Source of the DNA: DATARN01 sp036264135
GTDB lineage: Bacteria; Actinomycetota; Acidimicrobiia; Acidimicrobiales; Palsa-688
Assembly (NCBI GenBank): GCA_036264135.1
Contig: DATARN010000219.1
Coordinates: forward strand, 1-37,119
Reading direction: 5' to 3'
DNA length: 37,119 bases
Part shown: piece after piece, positions 1 to 8,284 of the stretch
How the letters are laid out: every line of letters begins with the position of its first letter
How positions within the stretch are numbered: the first letter of the stretch is position 1
Made by a program: the position numbers and the translations under genes
The notes under the pieces: model-generated
The model's input: the letters and a program-made list of their open reading frames with translations, nothing else
What the model was told of the DNA's origin: nothing
Databases searched by the model: none

Positions 1-1923
1 CGCCACTGCTTGCGCCGTCTTGGCGTCGGAAAGGAACGACACGTGCCGCAGCTGATGGGGGTCCCCCACGATGACGGCGCGCCGGGCCCGCAACAGCGCC
101 GGGGCGGCCAGCGGCTGATCGATCGAGGAGGCCTCGTCGAGAATCACCAGGTCGAACAGGCTGGGGACCGGTGGCAGGAGGTCGTCGATATCGGGGAGGG
201 AGCCAATCCATAGGGGCAGGGCACGTATGAGGTGCCGGTCGATACGGGCCAACTGGGCTCGGCGCGCCGCCCGTCCGCTACGTAAGGCCGTGGCCAGGGC
301 GGTCACCGCCGGCAACGTCGAGCCGTTGATCCGGTCACCGTCGCGGCACGCGGCCGCCAACCACCGGGCGCAGGTCACACGGGCCTCGTCGTCGAGATGG
401 CGTAGCTGCGCCCAGCCGCTTTCCAACGCCAATCCGCCGTGGTCCACGAGGTCTGCTGCGATCCGGGCGGCGCGTGCCTCGGCGAGGGCGTCTGCGAGGG
501 CCCCGGCATCGGCGTCCGGAGCCGCCTGGGCGAGCTCGATCAGCGCCCGCCAGGCCTTCCCCTCCCGCCACCGGCGAATCCAGCCGCCGCCGCCTCCGCG
601 GGCGTGCGCCCAGAGCTCACGGGCTTCTTCCAGGTCGGTATGGGGATCGAACAGTCCCGGTGCCGTCAGGCGGGCAGCATCTGATGCGGTCGATTCCGTG
701 GACAGCAGTGCCTCGGCGGCCAGCCGGTCACGAATGGTTGACCGCAGGGCGTCACGCCGGCGAACCGCCTCGTCGAAGCTCCGTCGGTGCTCGGCGACGG
801 CGGCGGGGGACAGCGGGTGCAGTTGCCCGGCAGCCAGGCGCTTGGCCAGGGCGCTGCGGCGTTCACCCGATCCGAAGACGACCGGATCCGGGCCCGGGGC
901 CCGCTCCAGCAGGTCGATGAGTGCGTCGACCGGGTCGTCGGACTTGGCGGCCACCAGCACGCTCTCGCCCCGGGAGAGCGCGTCGCAGGCGACGGCGACG
1001 ATGGTGTGGGACTTTCCCGTTCCCGGGGCACCAGAGACGACCGTTACCGGATCGCGGCGGGCGGCGAGGATGGCGTCGCGCTGGGTCGGCGTCAGCACGT
1101 AGGGCGACTCGACGGGGTCGGGAGACGGAGCGGGGGCAACGTCTTCCCCTCCGAGGTAGAGGGAGTGGAAGGCGGTCGATGCCCTGGGGTGGTCGTCGGC
1201 GGTGTCGGCCCATATCTCCAGCGAGGCGGCGCGACTGAAGCCCGACGAGTCGGTGACTGCGAAGACGGCGACGCCGGCGACGATCTGGAGGTGTTCGGCT
1301 CGCAGGAGCTCTTCGGGACCAGGGCCGGCCGGCACCACCGCGGTGGCCTTGAACCCGGCGGCGCCGGCGGCGGCGCGGGCGAACTGGTGCAGTCGTTGCA
1401 GACGGACCAGAAGGGGACCGGGCACCGCGATTTCCAGCACCGAATCCAGGGCGCCGCCACCGAACTCCATGGCTTCCTCCAGGCGGTGGCGAACGGGGCG
1501 GTCCGCAATGAGCGGGGACAACTCGGCGTCTCCTCCGGGTAGCAACTCCGCGTTCAGCAGGAAGCGCTGCACCCGCACCGGGATGGTGACAAGTGGGTGG
1601 AAGACGCGGACCTGGCCGCCCTCCTCGTCGGTGCTCCCGGCCACGAAGAGCCACCCGAGTCGCAGGGATCGCGACCCTGATCGGATCTGGTCGACCGCCG
1701 CCAGCCGCTCGCCGAAGCCCCGATCGATGGGCACGGCGCCGATCTGAATGGAGTCCGGGTACGTCGGGACGTCGGTCCTGAAGGCCCGTACCGCGTTGGC
1801 GGGCAGCCAGCGGAACCAGTCGAGGGGGATCGTACGACCCTTGCCTCGCGCCTCGGCGACCGGTGAAAGGGCGCTCAGGGTGCGGAGCACGGCGCTCGCC
1901 GTCGCCCTACCCGCCTCGGCCAT
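1..1923 (-). CDS. UPF1-like superfamily 1 helicase / AAA ATPase, N-terminal part, cut by left edge
   Basis: The minus-strand frame is open from ATG 1923 to base 1, giving 641 residues with no stop, so the C-terminal end lies outside the window. Visible motifs are Walker A GAPGTGKS (residues 298-305, Lys304), the Walker B-like DEAS (Asp596-Glu597) and motif III VGDPHQL (about 619-625, Asp621). Their order and wording fit SF1 helicases of the DNA2/NAM7/UPF1 group, which hydrolyse ATP to move on DNA or RNA. About 290 residues separate motif I from motif II, filled by a charged insert, as in UPF1-like enzymes. The first 290 residues match no domain I recognise and could set substrate or partner. 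The start is chosen because TAGCGT lies exactly 7 nt upstream, suggesting a leaderless mRNA; there is no good Shine-Dalgarno. Family sure, exact role unknown. Confidence 0.82.
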   Translation of the reverse strand, partial: MAEAGRATASAVLRTLSALSPVAEARGKGRTIPLDWFRWLPANAVRAFRTDVPTYPDSIQIGAVPIDRGFGERLAAVDQIRSGSRSLRLGWLFVAGSTDEEGGQVRVFHPLVTIPVRVQRFLLNAELLPGGDAELSPLIADRPVRHRLEEAMEFGGGALDSVLEIAVPGPLLVRLQRLHQFARAAAGAAGFKATAVVPAGPGPEELLRAEHLQIVAGVAVFAVTDSSGFSRAASLEIWADTADDHPRASTAFHSLYLGGEDVAPAPSPDPVESPYVLTPTQRDAILAARRDPVTVVSGAPGTGKSHTIVAVACDALSRGESVLVAAKSDDPVDALIDLLERAPGPDPVVFGSGERRSALAKRLAAGQLHPLSPAAVAEHRRSFDEAVRRRDALRSTIRDRLAAEALLSTESTASDAARLTAPGLFDPHTDLEEARELWAHARGGGGGWIRRWREGKAWRALIELAQAAPDADAGALADALAEARAARIAADLVDHGGLALESGWAQLRHLDDEARVTCARWLAAACRDGDRINGSTLPAVTALATALRSGRAARRAQLARIDRHLIRALPLWIGSLPDIDDLLPPVPSLFDLVILDEASSIDQPLAAPALLRARRAVIVGDPHQLRHVSFLSDAKTAQAVA

Positions 1924-1930
1924 CCCGTCC

Positions 1931-1936
1931 ACGCTA
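1931..1936 (-). promoter_or_regulatory. Candidate leaderless -10 element of the helicase gene
   Basis: On the minus strand TAGCGT (TANNNT) is followed by 7 nt and then ATG 1923. No clear -35 is seen 16-19 nt further upstream. The placement would put the transcript 5' end on the start codon. Confidence 0.45.
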
Positions 1937-2109
1937 CCGGGGCCTTTTCGTCCCTTCGGGTCGCACCGGTCCGAAACCCCGCCGCGGCCGGCCCGACGCG
2001 CCCGCCGGCGGGGCGCGAGCTATTCTCCCGCCAATTGTTTGGAGTTTCCGAGACGGTCTTGGGACCCGGTGTTCGTGGGGCGGACATTGCCGATGATCCG
2101 TAGTCACCG

Positions 2110-3756
2110 ATGACCGAGGCGGCGACCGAACCTGGGGAGATGGAACCGCCTGCAGGTGAGCCGGAATCCGAGGCCGCGACCGGCGAGGCGCAGGCAGTTT
2201 CGGCCCGACGTGACTGGGCTCGGTTTTACGCCGTGGCGGCGGTGGTAACGCCGGCCCTGATCGTCGTCGTGGTCGCCGTCGTGTCCTTCATGAATCACCT
2301 GCACGGGGTGGATTGGGGCGACGACTTCGCCCTCTACATGCGCCAGGCGAAGGCGTTGAACATCGGCAACATCGGTGAGGTCATCCGCGACAACCGCTTC
2401 ACCGTGGACAACTCGGGGTGGCACACCTTCAGCCCCTACCTCTACCCCTGGGGCTGGCCGCTGATGGTGGCGCCGGTATACGCCCTTTTCGGCCTCAACT
2501 ACGAGGCCGTGAAGGTCCTTGAGGTGGCGGCCCTGTGCGGCTTTCTGTACTTCTATTACAGCCTGGTCCGCCGCCGGGCCGGGTTGGTCCCCGCCGCCGT
2601 CCTCATGCTGGTGATCGGACTGTCGCTCTCCTACGTTGGGGCGACCGACACGGTGCTGTCGGACCTGCCCTACCTGTTCGTCGTCGGGCTGAACCTGTGG
2701 TGGATCGATCGCTGCGCCCGGGAAGGAATCCTCAGCTCGAGCCGGCGCCACCTGATCATCCTCGGGCTGCTGCTGGCGCTGGCCTTCAACGTCCGCCGGG
2801 AAGGGTCGACCCTGCTTTTCGCCGTCGCCGCGCTCCAGGGCTATGCCGTAATCACCACGGCCTGGCGAGCCCGTTCGCTCCGCCAGGTGAGTTGGAGGCA
2901 GGTTCTGGTGCCCTACGCGACCTTCGCCGGGGCGGTCGTGGCGTTCCAGCTGCTCCTCCCAAGCACCCTGATCCCCAAGGTCCCGGGCGCCGGTCTGGTC
3001 AACGCCAGCAGCAACATCCGCTTTTATCGCGACGTCCTGGCCGAGCAGGTGGGCCTCAAAGTCCCCGGGTACCGCGCCAGCCTGTTTCACAGCCACCCTC
3101 TCGCCGAGCGGCTGGTCGTGCTCATCGTGGTCCTGGCGGTAGTCGGCGTGGTGCTGCGAGTGACCGCCAGCCCCCACGAGGACGTGCCGTTGGCCGGCTA
3201 CCTGGTCGGTGCGTCCCTGGTCATGCTGGTCTCGCCCTACCAGGAGGGGCGGTACCTGATCACCATCACACCATTCCTCCTGTACTTCGCTTACCAGGCG
3301 TTGCCCTCATTGGTGAGATTCGTCGACCTTCCGGGTCGGAGCGTCACCCGGTTGGCGGCGGCCATTCCGATAATCGCCCTCGCGGGCATGGTGAGCATGA
3401 ATTTTCTGGCCACCAAGCACTCGATCAACTACCACCACCTGGCCCGGCCGACCGTCGACGGACCGGAATCGCCGGCGGCGGTCGACATGGTGGGGGCGGT
3501 CGACCGGCTGACACGCGGCGACGACGTGATTCTGTTCTTCCGGGCCCGGGCCATGACGATGCTGACCGACCGGGTGGCGTTGCAGGGATCGAACCTGGAT
3601 CAGATGCTGCCCCGGGTCGAGTGGTACGTCATGGAGAAGGGCAGTAGCTACTCCCAGACGCTGCTGACCGATGACGAGGCCGCCGCCCGCGGCCTGACCA
3701 AGGCGTGGGACAACTCCAACTGGGTCATCTGGCGCGTTCCTCCTCGGGCACCCTGA
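2110..3756 (+). CDS. Polytopic GT-C-type glycosyltransferase (GT39/ArnT-like membrane protein)
   Basis: 548 residues. After a hydrophilic acidic N-terminus (about 35 residues) comes a first membrane segment and then an extracytoplasmic loop with Asp71-Asp72 in WGDDFALY. An acidic residue just after TM1 is the catalytic hallmark of GT-C enzymes, which use polyprenyl-phosphate sugars outside the membrane. At least nine further hydrophobic stretches follow, with a soluble C-terminal part from about residue 450. The next gene encodes a GT2 enzyme of the type that makes polyprenyl-phosphate sugars, so the pair could supply donor and transferase for envelope glycans or glycoproteins; this is inferred from context. 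The genes converge and overlap by 32 bp (3725-3756). No clear SD precedes ATG 2110, and no TANNNT sits at the leaderless offset, so the start is less certain than the frame. Acceptor unknown. Confidence 0.8.
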   Translation: MTEAATEPGEMEPPAGEPESEAATGEAQAVSARRDWARFYAVAAVVTPALIVVVVAVVSFMNHLHGVDWGDDFALYMRQAKALNIGNIGEVIRDNRFTVDNSGWHTFSPYLYPWGWPLMVAPVYALFGLNYEAVKVLEVAALCGFLYFYYSLVRRRAGLVPAAVLMLVIGLSLSYVGATDTVLSDLPYLFVVGLNLWWIDRCAREGILSSSRRHLIILGLLLALAFNVRREGSTLLFAVAALQGYAVITTAWRARSLRQVSWRQVLVPYATFAGAVVAFQLLLPSTLIPKVPGAGLVNASSNIRFYRDVLAEQVGLKVPGYRASLFHSHPLAERLVVLIVVLAVVGVVLRVTASPHEDVPLAGYLVGASLVMLVSPYQEGRYLITITPFLLYFAYQALPSLVRFVDLPGRSVTRLAAAIPIIALAGMVSMNFLATKHSINYHHLARPTVDGPESPAAVDMVGAVDRLTRGDDVILFFRARAMTMLTDRVALQGSNLDQMLPRVEWYVMEKGSSYSQTLLTDDEAAARGLTKAWDNSNWVIWRVPPRAP

Positions 3757-4978
3757 CGGTCCTCTCGAGGCCGACCCCCTGCCCGCGATTCTCGCTCTCG
3801 TCTCCCGGTGCCGCGGTCAGCGGGCTGGTGCGGACTCTCCGGATGCGCAGCACGCTGGCAAAGAAGGACGCGAACACGATCTCGCAGCTCATCACCAGGG
3901 CGACCGCCGACGGCACCACCACGCGCAGGGAATGCCGGGGATCCAGCTGGCCGAAATGGTGGAGGTGCCAATGGGCCAAGGACGAGACCAGCCCCGCGAC
4001 GCCGAGGGCGCCGGTCACGGCGCCAATGGCCAAGCCCCGCTCGAGGGTCACCGCCCGCACCAGACCCTCGACGTGGGGGTCGGGAGGGAGGAAGCCCTCC
4101 TCGACGGCGTAGATCTTGGTGAGCACGCCGAACAGCACCGCCTGGAAGCCGATCACCAGGGCGGCCCCGGCGGCGACGAGGGTGTCGACATCGAAGGTCA
4201 CCCCGCCGAGGGTCACCGGACCCACCGTGAGTACCGCACCGGCCACCAGTCCCGCCACCATCAGGGTCATGCCCGGCAGGAGGAACATCCAGCGGGGGCT
4301 GTACAGCAATAGGAACCGAAGGTGCCGCCACCCGTCGCTCCAGCTGCGGATGTGCGGTGGCCGGCTCCGGCCGTCGGGCACCAGCGTCGTGGGGACCTCC
4401 GTGACCTTCAGCCGGGCGAGGGTGGCCTTCACCACCATCTCACTGGCGAACTCCATTCCCGTCGACTGCAGCGACAGGGCGAGGATGGCGTCGCGCCGGA
4501 AGCCCCGCAACCCGCAGTGGAAGTCTCCGACGTCGCTGCCGAAGAATCGCCGGCCGAGGGCGGAGAGCACCGGGTTGCCGAGGTAGCGGTGCAGGGCCGG
4601 CATGGCGCCGGGGGCGATGCCGCCCCGGAACCGGTTGCCCATGACCAACTCGGCGCCGCCACGGAGTTCGTCTACGAAGCTGTCCAAGGCGGTGAAGTCG
4701 TAGCTGTCATCGGCGTCGCCCATGATCACGAACTGACCCTGGGCGGCGCGGATGCCGGCGATCAGGGCGTTGCCGTAGCCCCGCGCCGGGGCGTCTACGA
4801 CCCGGGCGCCGGCGGCAATCGCCAGCTCCTGGCTCCCGTCGCTGCTGCCGTTGTCGGCGACGACGACCTCACCGACGATGCCGCGGCGGTCGAGGAAGCG
4901 ATGCGCCTTGGTGACGCAGGCGGCGACCGTCTCCGCCTCGTTGAGGCACGGCATGACGATCGTCAACTCGAGCGGCAC
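3725..4978 (-). CDS. Membrane-anchored family 2 glycosyltransferase (dolichyl/polyprenyl-phosphate sugar synthase-like)
   Basis: 417 residues from GTG 4978. That GTG is preceded by a strong SD (GGAGG, 5 nt spacer). An ATG at 5083 in the same frame would add 35 unlike residues and run into the upstream gene. The GT-A domain starts at once (LTIVMPCLNEAETV), followed by DNGSSDGS and the metal/nucleotide-sugar DxD-type motif GDADDSYDF (Asp88, Asp90). FHCGLRGFRRDAI is typical of DPM1-like synthases. Four predicted membrane segments (about residues 235-385) anchor the enzyme. The likely reaction is transfer of a sugar from NDP-sugar to a polyprenyl phosphate on the cytoplasmic face. The convergent GT-C gene could use that donor (inference). 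The gene lies 73 bp after the DinB-like gene and may share its transcript. Confidence 0.86.
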   Translation of the reverse strand: MPLELTIVMPCLNEAETVAACVTKAHRFLDRRGIVGEVVVADNGSSDGSQELAIAAGARVVDAPARGYGNALIAGIRAAQGQFVIMGDADDSYDFTALDSFVDELRGGAELVMGNRFRGGIAPGAMPALHRYLGNPVLSALGRRFFGSDVGDFHCGLRGFRRDAILALSLQSTGMEFASEMVVKATLARLKVTEVPTTLVPDGRSRPPHIRSWSDGWRHLRFLLLYSPRWMFLLPGMTLMVAGLVAGAVLTVGPVTLGGVTFDVDTLVAAGAALVIGFQAVLFGVLTKIYAVEEGFLPPDPHVEGLVRAVTLERGLAIGAVTGALGVAGLVSSLAHWHLHHFGQLDPRHSLRVVVPSAVALVMSCEIVFASFFASVLRIRRVRTSPLTAAPGDESENRGQGVGLERTVRVPEEERAR

Positions 4979-5051
4979 CGTCTCCTCCGGCACGACGCGG
5001 AAGTGTACGCCGCCTACCCGACCGGCTACCGGCGCCGTTGTCCCCTGGCGG

Positions 5052-5555
5052 TCAATCACCCGTGCTGCCGTCGATGGCCTCACGGAGGAGGTCGGCGTGA
5101 CCGCAGTGGCGGGCGTACTCCTCGATCATGTGGACGATCGTCCGTCGCAGGGGGTGCGGGACGGACTGCGGGTCGGCGGCGCTGATGTCGTCCATGCTGG
5201 CCGCCACCAGGCGTTGGTCGACCACCGCGATCTCGGCCCAGAAGGCCGCCAATCCGTCCGCGACGGTGGCCTCGGGCGGGACCCGCCACTCCTCCTCATC
5301 TTCGAACAGTCCGGGGACATCCTCGGCGAGGTGGACACGACGGAACCACCACCGCTCCACGTCCGTCATGTGGCGGATCAGCCCGAGCAGGGTAAGGGCG
5401 CTCGGCGGGCAGGCGGCCCGGTGGGCGTCCTCGTCGCTGACGCCCTCCAGCTTTCTCGCCAGCACGGCGCGGTGATAGGCCAGGTAGCCGAGCAGGACCG
5501 ATCGTTCGTCGTCGGCGAACGCCTTGGCCTCGGGCAGGGGCGTGGGCGGGGCCAT
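5052..5555 (-). CDS. DinB-like / DUF664 four-helix-bundle protein
   Basis: 167 residues from ATG 5555. The pattern of DUF664/DinB proteins is visible: LLGYLAYHRAVLARKLEGVS, then TLLGLIRHMTDVERWWF, then a late HMIEEYARHCGHADLLRE. The histidines in LIRHMTDVE and in the final helix (YARHCGHADLLRE) are the usual metal ligands. Many relatives are mycothiol- or bacillithiol-dependent transferases or uncharacterised metal proteins, so a thiol-transferase role is possible but unproven. An in-frame ATG at 5660 would overlap the preceding gene by 65 bp and add a proline-rich tail unlike the family. ATG 5555 has TACATT 7 nt upstream, fitting a leaderless start although upstream genes run in the same direction. 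Confidence 0.85.
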   Translation of the reverse strand: MAPPTPLPEAKAFADDERSVLLGYLAYHRAVLARKLEGVSDEDAHRAACPPSALTLLGLIRHMTDVERWWFRRVHLAEDVPGLFEDEEEWRVPPEATVADGLAAFWAEIAVVDQRLVAASMDDISAADPQSVPHPLRRTIVHMIEEYARHCGHADLLREAIDGSTGD

Positions 5556-5562
5556 GCCAGTC

Positions 5563-5568
5563 AATGTA
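5563..5568 (-). promoter_or_regulatory. Candidate leaderless -10 element of the DinB-like gene
   Basis: TACATT on the minus strand is followed by 7 nt and ATG 5555. It lies in the 40-bp gap after the upstream oxidoreductase gene, so an internal promoter is possible. Confidence 0.4.
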
Positions 5569-5595
5569 GGGGCGGGGGGCACACCGCCCGGCGGG

Positions 5596-6501
5596 TCACG
5601 CCTTGGTACGGGGGGACGAACCCAGTGCCAGCCGGGCGGCGCTGATGTCCTGGCGGGCATGGCCGGCGTCTACCGCGGCCCGCCACTGCCTGGCCAGGGC
5701 GGCCAGGACCGGGAGGTCGACACCATCGGCTTCGGCGAGGGCGAGATCGACATCCTTCAGGGCCCACTCGAGCGGGAACTCCGGGGCGAAGTCGCCGGAA
5801 AGCATTTTGTGCAGCTTGGCGTCGGCGATGGGGGCATCCAGGGGGCCGCCCTCGATGGCGGCGTCAAGGTCTCCCGGGTCGACCCCGAGTCGGGATGCCA
5901 GCTCCAGGGTTTCCGCCACGCCCTCGATGAGGATCGAAAGGTAGGCGTTGACCGTGAGTTTCATGCGGCTGCCCTGTCCCGCCTGGCCCAGCCAGATCGT
6001 CTTGCGGCCAATGGCTCCAAAGACGGGACGGATCACACCGGCCGCCTCCTCGGGGCCGGAGGCCAGGATGAGCAGCTCACCCTTCTCGGCCGGCCCCTTG
6101 CTTCCGGACACCGGGGCGTCGAGGAATATCACGTCGGGCCGCTCCTTGGCGATGCGCCCGGCAATATCCGTGGTCGCCTGCACCCCGATGGTGCCCATCT
6201 GGGCCCACACCGCGCCAGGGAGGAACTCGTCGATCAGTCGCGTATCGAAGAGCACATCGTTGACCGCGGCGGCGTTGGGCAGCATGGTGATAACCACACG
6301 TGCCTGGCGAACCGCCTCCGCGGGCGTCGAGGCGACCGCGGCGCCGGCCTCCGCCGGTGCCGCCGTGGCCGGCCCCGAGCGGTCCCACACCGTGGTGGGA
6401 AGCCCGGCCGCGACCAGGTTGCGGGCCATCGCCGAGCCCATGATGCCGGTCCCGAGGACGGCGACGGGGGGGTTGTCCGGTGTTCCGTTCGACTCAGACA
6501 T
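5596..6501 (-). CDS. NAD(P)-dependent beta-hydroxyacid dehydrogenase family protein (HIBADH/GLYR-like)
   Basis: 301 residues, the usual family length. The N-terminal Rossmann motif VLGTGIMGSAMARNLV (glycines 17, 19, 22) binds NAD(P). DAPVSGSKGPAEKGEL is the substrate-binding signature of 3-hydroxyisobutyrate dehydrogenase relatives, and Lys181 in GSRMKLTVN is the expected catalytic lysine. The C-terminal half is the all-helical dimerisation domain. The likely reaction is reversible oxidation of a beta-hydroxyacid or reduction of a small aldehyde acid; the exact substrate (glyoxylate, tartronate semialdehyde, 3-hydroxyisobutyrate) cannot be told. A strong SD AGGAGGT lies 7 nt before ATG 6501. 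The gene sits 33 bp after the DUF1275 gene, probably in one transcript, though no pathway link is evident. Confidence 0.9.
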   Translation of the reverse strand: MSESNGTPDNPPVAVLGTGIMGSAMARNLVAAGLPTTVWDRSGPATAAPAEAGAAVASTPAEAVRQARVVITMLPNAAAVNDVLFDTRLIDEFLPGAVWAQMGTIGVQATTDIAGRIAKERPDVIFLDAPVSGSKGPAEKGELLILASGPEEAAGVIRPVFGAIGRKTIWLGQAGQGSRMKLTVNAYLSILIEGVAETLELASRLGVDPGDLDAAIEGGPLDAPIADAKLHKMLSGDFAPEFPLEWALKDVDLALAEADGVDLPVLAALARQWRAAVDAGHARQDISAARLALGSSPRTKA

Positions 6502-6534
6502 GGCACATACCTCCTGGTTGGTGGGCCGCGTTGG

Positions 6535-7362
6535 TCACGGCGTGGGGGTGGAAGCGACCGGTGCCACCCGGTCGGCGAGCTTGGGGTCCGACGACCGGCA
6601 CGCCAGCAGCCCCCCGGTGATGACGGCATACACGCCGGTCAGGACCCAGAGGGTGGCGGTCAGCCCGGCATGGAGAACCAAGACCGCCCCGATGAGGGCC
6701 CCGGCGAACATGGTGACCACCGCGGTCACCCGGCGCAGCACCCGGGGGTTGGTGCCTCCGGCGAGGGAGGAGTCGGCGGCCAGCCCGGTGAGGGTCAGGG
6801 TGAGGACCGTGGTGGTGATGTCGGGAACGGCCAGCTTGCGAACGGTCGCGTTCTGGATTCCCGTCCCCGCCGCCAGCACGGCGATGAGCCCGAAGCGACC
6901 GTTGCCCACCGCCCCTAAGGCGCCCGTGCCGGAGAAGATGGCGGCCATCCCGGCCAGGACCATCTGGGCGCCGGCGGCGACCGGCAGCCACTGGCGCCAG
7001 CGCCGACCCAACGCCACGCTGACCCGGCCGGCAAGGGCGGCGCCCACGAGGAACGCCCCGAGGGCGACCATCGAGGCGGCGATGGAGAACCCTTGGGCGC
7101 CGGCGAAGGCGAAGCCCAGGAAGACCACGTTGCCGGTCATGTTGGCCACGAAGACGTGGCCGAGGCCGAGGTAGCTGACCGCGTCGATGAGCCCGGTCGA
7201 GACGGTGAGGAGCATCAACACGCCGAGCAACCGGCGCGACGCACTCGGGCCCCCTGGGCCGGCGCCGGCCCCCCCGACCTCGGCCGCCGGGCGCCGAGCG
7301 GCGTGCTCGATCTCGCCCGTGGCTATTACAGGGTTCATGGCCCCAAGTTTGCGGCGCGGCAT
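6535..7362 (-). CDS. DUF1275 (YoaK-like) family membrane protein
   Basis: 275 residues. The signature at the first membrane segment, TVSTGLIDAVSYLGLGHVF followed by VANMTGNVVFLG, is diagnostic of DUF1275 proteins. About six hydrophobic segments follow, also as in that family. Function is unknown; relatives are presumed transporters. The first ATG is at 7362; a second in-frame ATG at 7338 also fits, because the first 35 residues are hydrophilic and unconserved. Neither has a clear SD. The start lies 30 bp after the VIT-type transporter gene, and a near-perfect 18-bp palindrome (7361-7378) covers that junction. The two membrane proteins are probably co-transcribed and may relate to the same stress or metal, but that is inference. 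Confidence 0.85.
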   Translation of the reverse strand: MPRRKLGAMNPVIATGEIEHAARRPAAEVGGAGAGPGGPSASRRLLGVLMLLTVSTGLIDAVSYLGLGHVFVANMTGNVVFLGFAFAGAQGFSIAASMVALGAFLVGAALAGRVSVALGRRWRQWLPVAAGAQMVLAGMAAIFSGTGALGAVGNGRFGLIAVLAAGTGIQNATVRKLAVPDITTTVLTLTLTGLAADSSLAGGTNPRVLRRVTAVVTMFAGALIGAVLVLHAGLTATLWVLTGVYAVITGGLLACRSSDPKLADRVAPVASTPTP

Positions 7363-7378
7363 GATGACCGGTCGTCAT
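7361..7378. promoter_or_regulatory. 18-bp near-palindrome over the DUF1275 start codon
   Basis: On the + strand ATGATGAC-CG-GTCGTCAT, with seven of eight arm positions complementary (the eighth would be a G-U pair in RNA). It overlaps the start codon at 7360-7362, so it could be an operator for an internal promoter or a hairpin limiting translation. No family assignment is possible. Confidence 0.35.
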
Positions 7379-7392
7379 CCCATCGGGGTGAA

Positions 7393-8112
7393 TTACGCCC
7401 CGCTGGCGTGGAAAAGGTTGCCGATAAGGAATCCGACACCGGCGGCGCCGAGGCCGATGAGGATCATCTTCACGCCCTGCTTCCACCAGATGCCGACCCG
7501 GGTGATGGCGGAATAGGCGCCCACCCCGAAGAGCACCATGCCGCTGAGGATGATCGCCACAGTGAGGGCCGTCGACCGTGACAAGAAAAGGAAGGGGAAA
7601 AGGGGTATCAGGTGGCCGATCAGGGTGGCGATGGTGATGATGACCGAGCTGCGAAGCACGTCGCTGTTGCTGACCGGCTCCAGGTGGCGCTCTTCGGTCA
7701 TGATCGTCCCCAGCCACTTGTCGCGATTGGACGTGATGGTGTTCACCACTTCGTCCAGCAGAGGTCCGCTGAAGCCCTTGTTGCGATAGAGGTCCCGCAG
7801 TTCGTCGTACTCCATGTCCCGGTCGTCACGCAGCGCCGCCGCTTCCACCGCTTGTTGGGCGGCGTAATAGTCACGGTCCGCAACCGTCGACGTGTAGCCG
7901 ACCGCGCCCATCGAGATCGATTCGGTGATGGCGGCGGCGAAACCGGCGGACAGCAGGACGGTTTGGTTGCCCCCTCCCGCCATGACCCCGAGAATGATCC
8001 CGAGAATGTTGACCAGGCCGTCCTGGCCACCGAGAATCACATCGCGGAACCAGTCTCGACCGGTCGTGTGTTGGTGGCGCCGGCGGGAACCCGAGGCTCG
8101 TGCCGGATTCAT
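7393..8112 (-). CDS. VIT1/CCC1 family iron/manganese transporter
   Basis: 239 residues from ATG 8112. The N-terminal WFRDVILGGQDGLVNILGI and the following ESISMGAVGYTSTVADRDYY are the signatures of the VIT1/CCC1 family, which export Fe2+ or Mn2+ from the cytoplasm in exchange for protons. Five membrane segments are seen, with a cytosolic acidic/helical loop between TM2 and TM3 (DRDMEYDELRDLYRNKG, then TIMTEERHLEP) resembling the metal-binding domain of plant VIT1. The frame extends upstream to an ATG at 8211, but those 33 residues are basic and unlike the family. The gene is 30 bp upstream of the DUF1275 gene and downstream of a LuxR regulator. FurA/KatG elsewhere in the window also deals with iron and peroxide, but no Fur-like box was recognised here. 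Confidence 0.88.
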   Translation of the reverse strand: MNPARASGSRRRHQHTTGRDWFRDVILGGQDGLVNILGIILGVMAGGGNQTVLLSAGFAAAITESISMGAVGYTSTVADRDYYAAQQAVEAAALRDDRDMEYDELRDLYRNKGFSGPLLDEVVNTITSNRDKWLGTIMTEERHLEPVSNSDVLRSSVIITIATLIGHLIPLFPFLFLSRSTALTVAIILSGMVLFGVGAYSAITRVGIWWKQGVKMILIGLGAAGVGFLIGNLFHASGA

Positions 8113-8284
8113 CGGTTCGTTCGCCGGTAGCGACCGGCGACGCGTTCGGCCATCGTCTCCTCCTCCAACGGTGAGCGCAGCTGGGGCAACGCCGTGACGC
8201 CAGCGTGCCATACGTGTCGATACCCGCCTGCGGAGCCGGGAAATCGGCGACGGCGCGGCGCCTCGTCGTCCCGGGATGCTGGGG

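Noticed and set aside
2104..3177. Long minus frame opposite the GT-C gene
   Set aside because: Low-complexity His/Gln/Gly product typical of antisense frames; no family signature.
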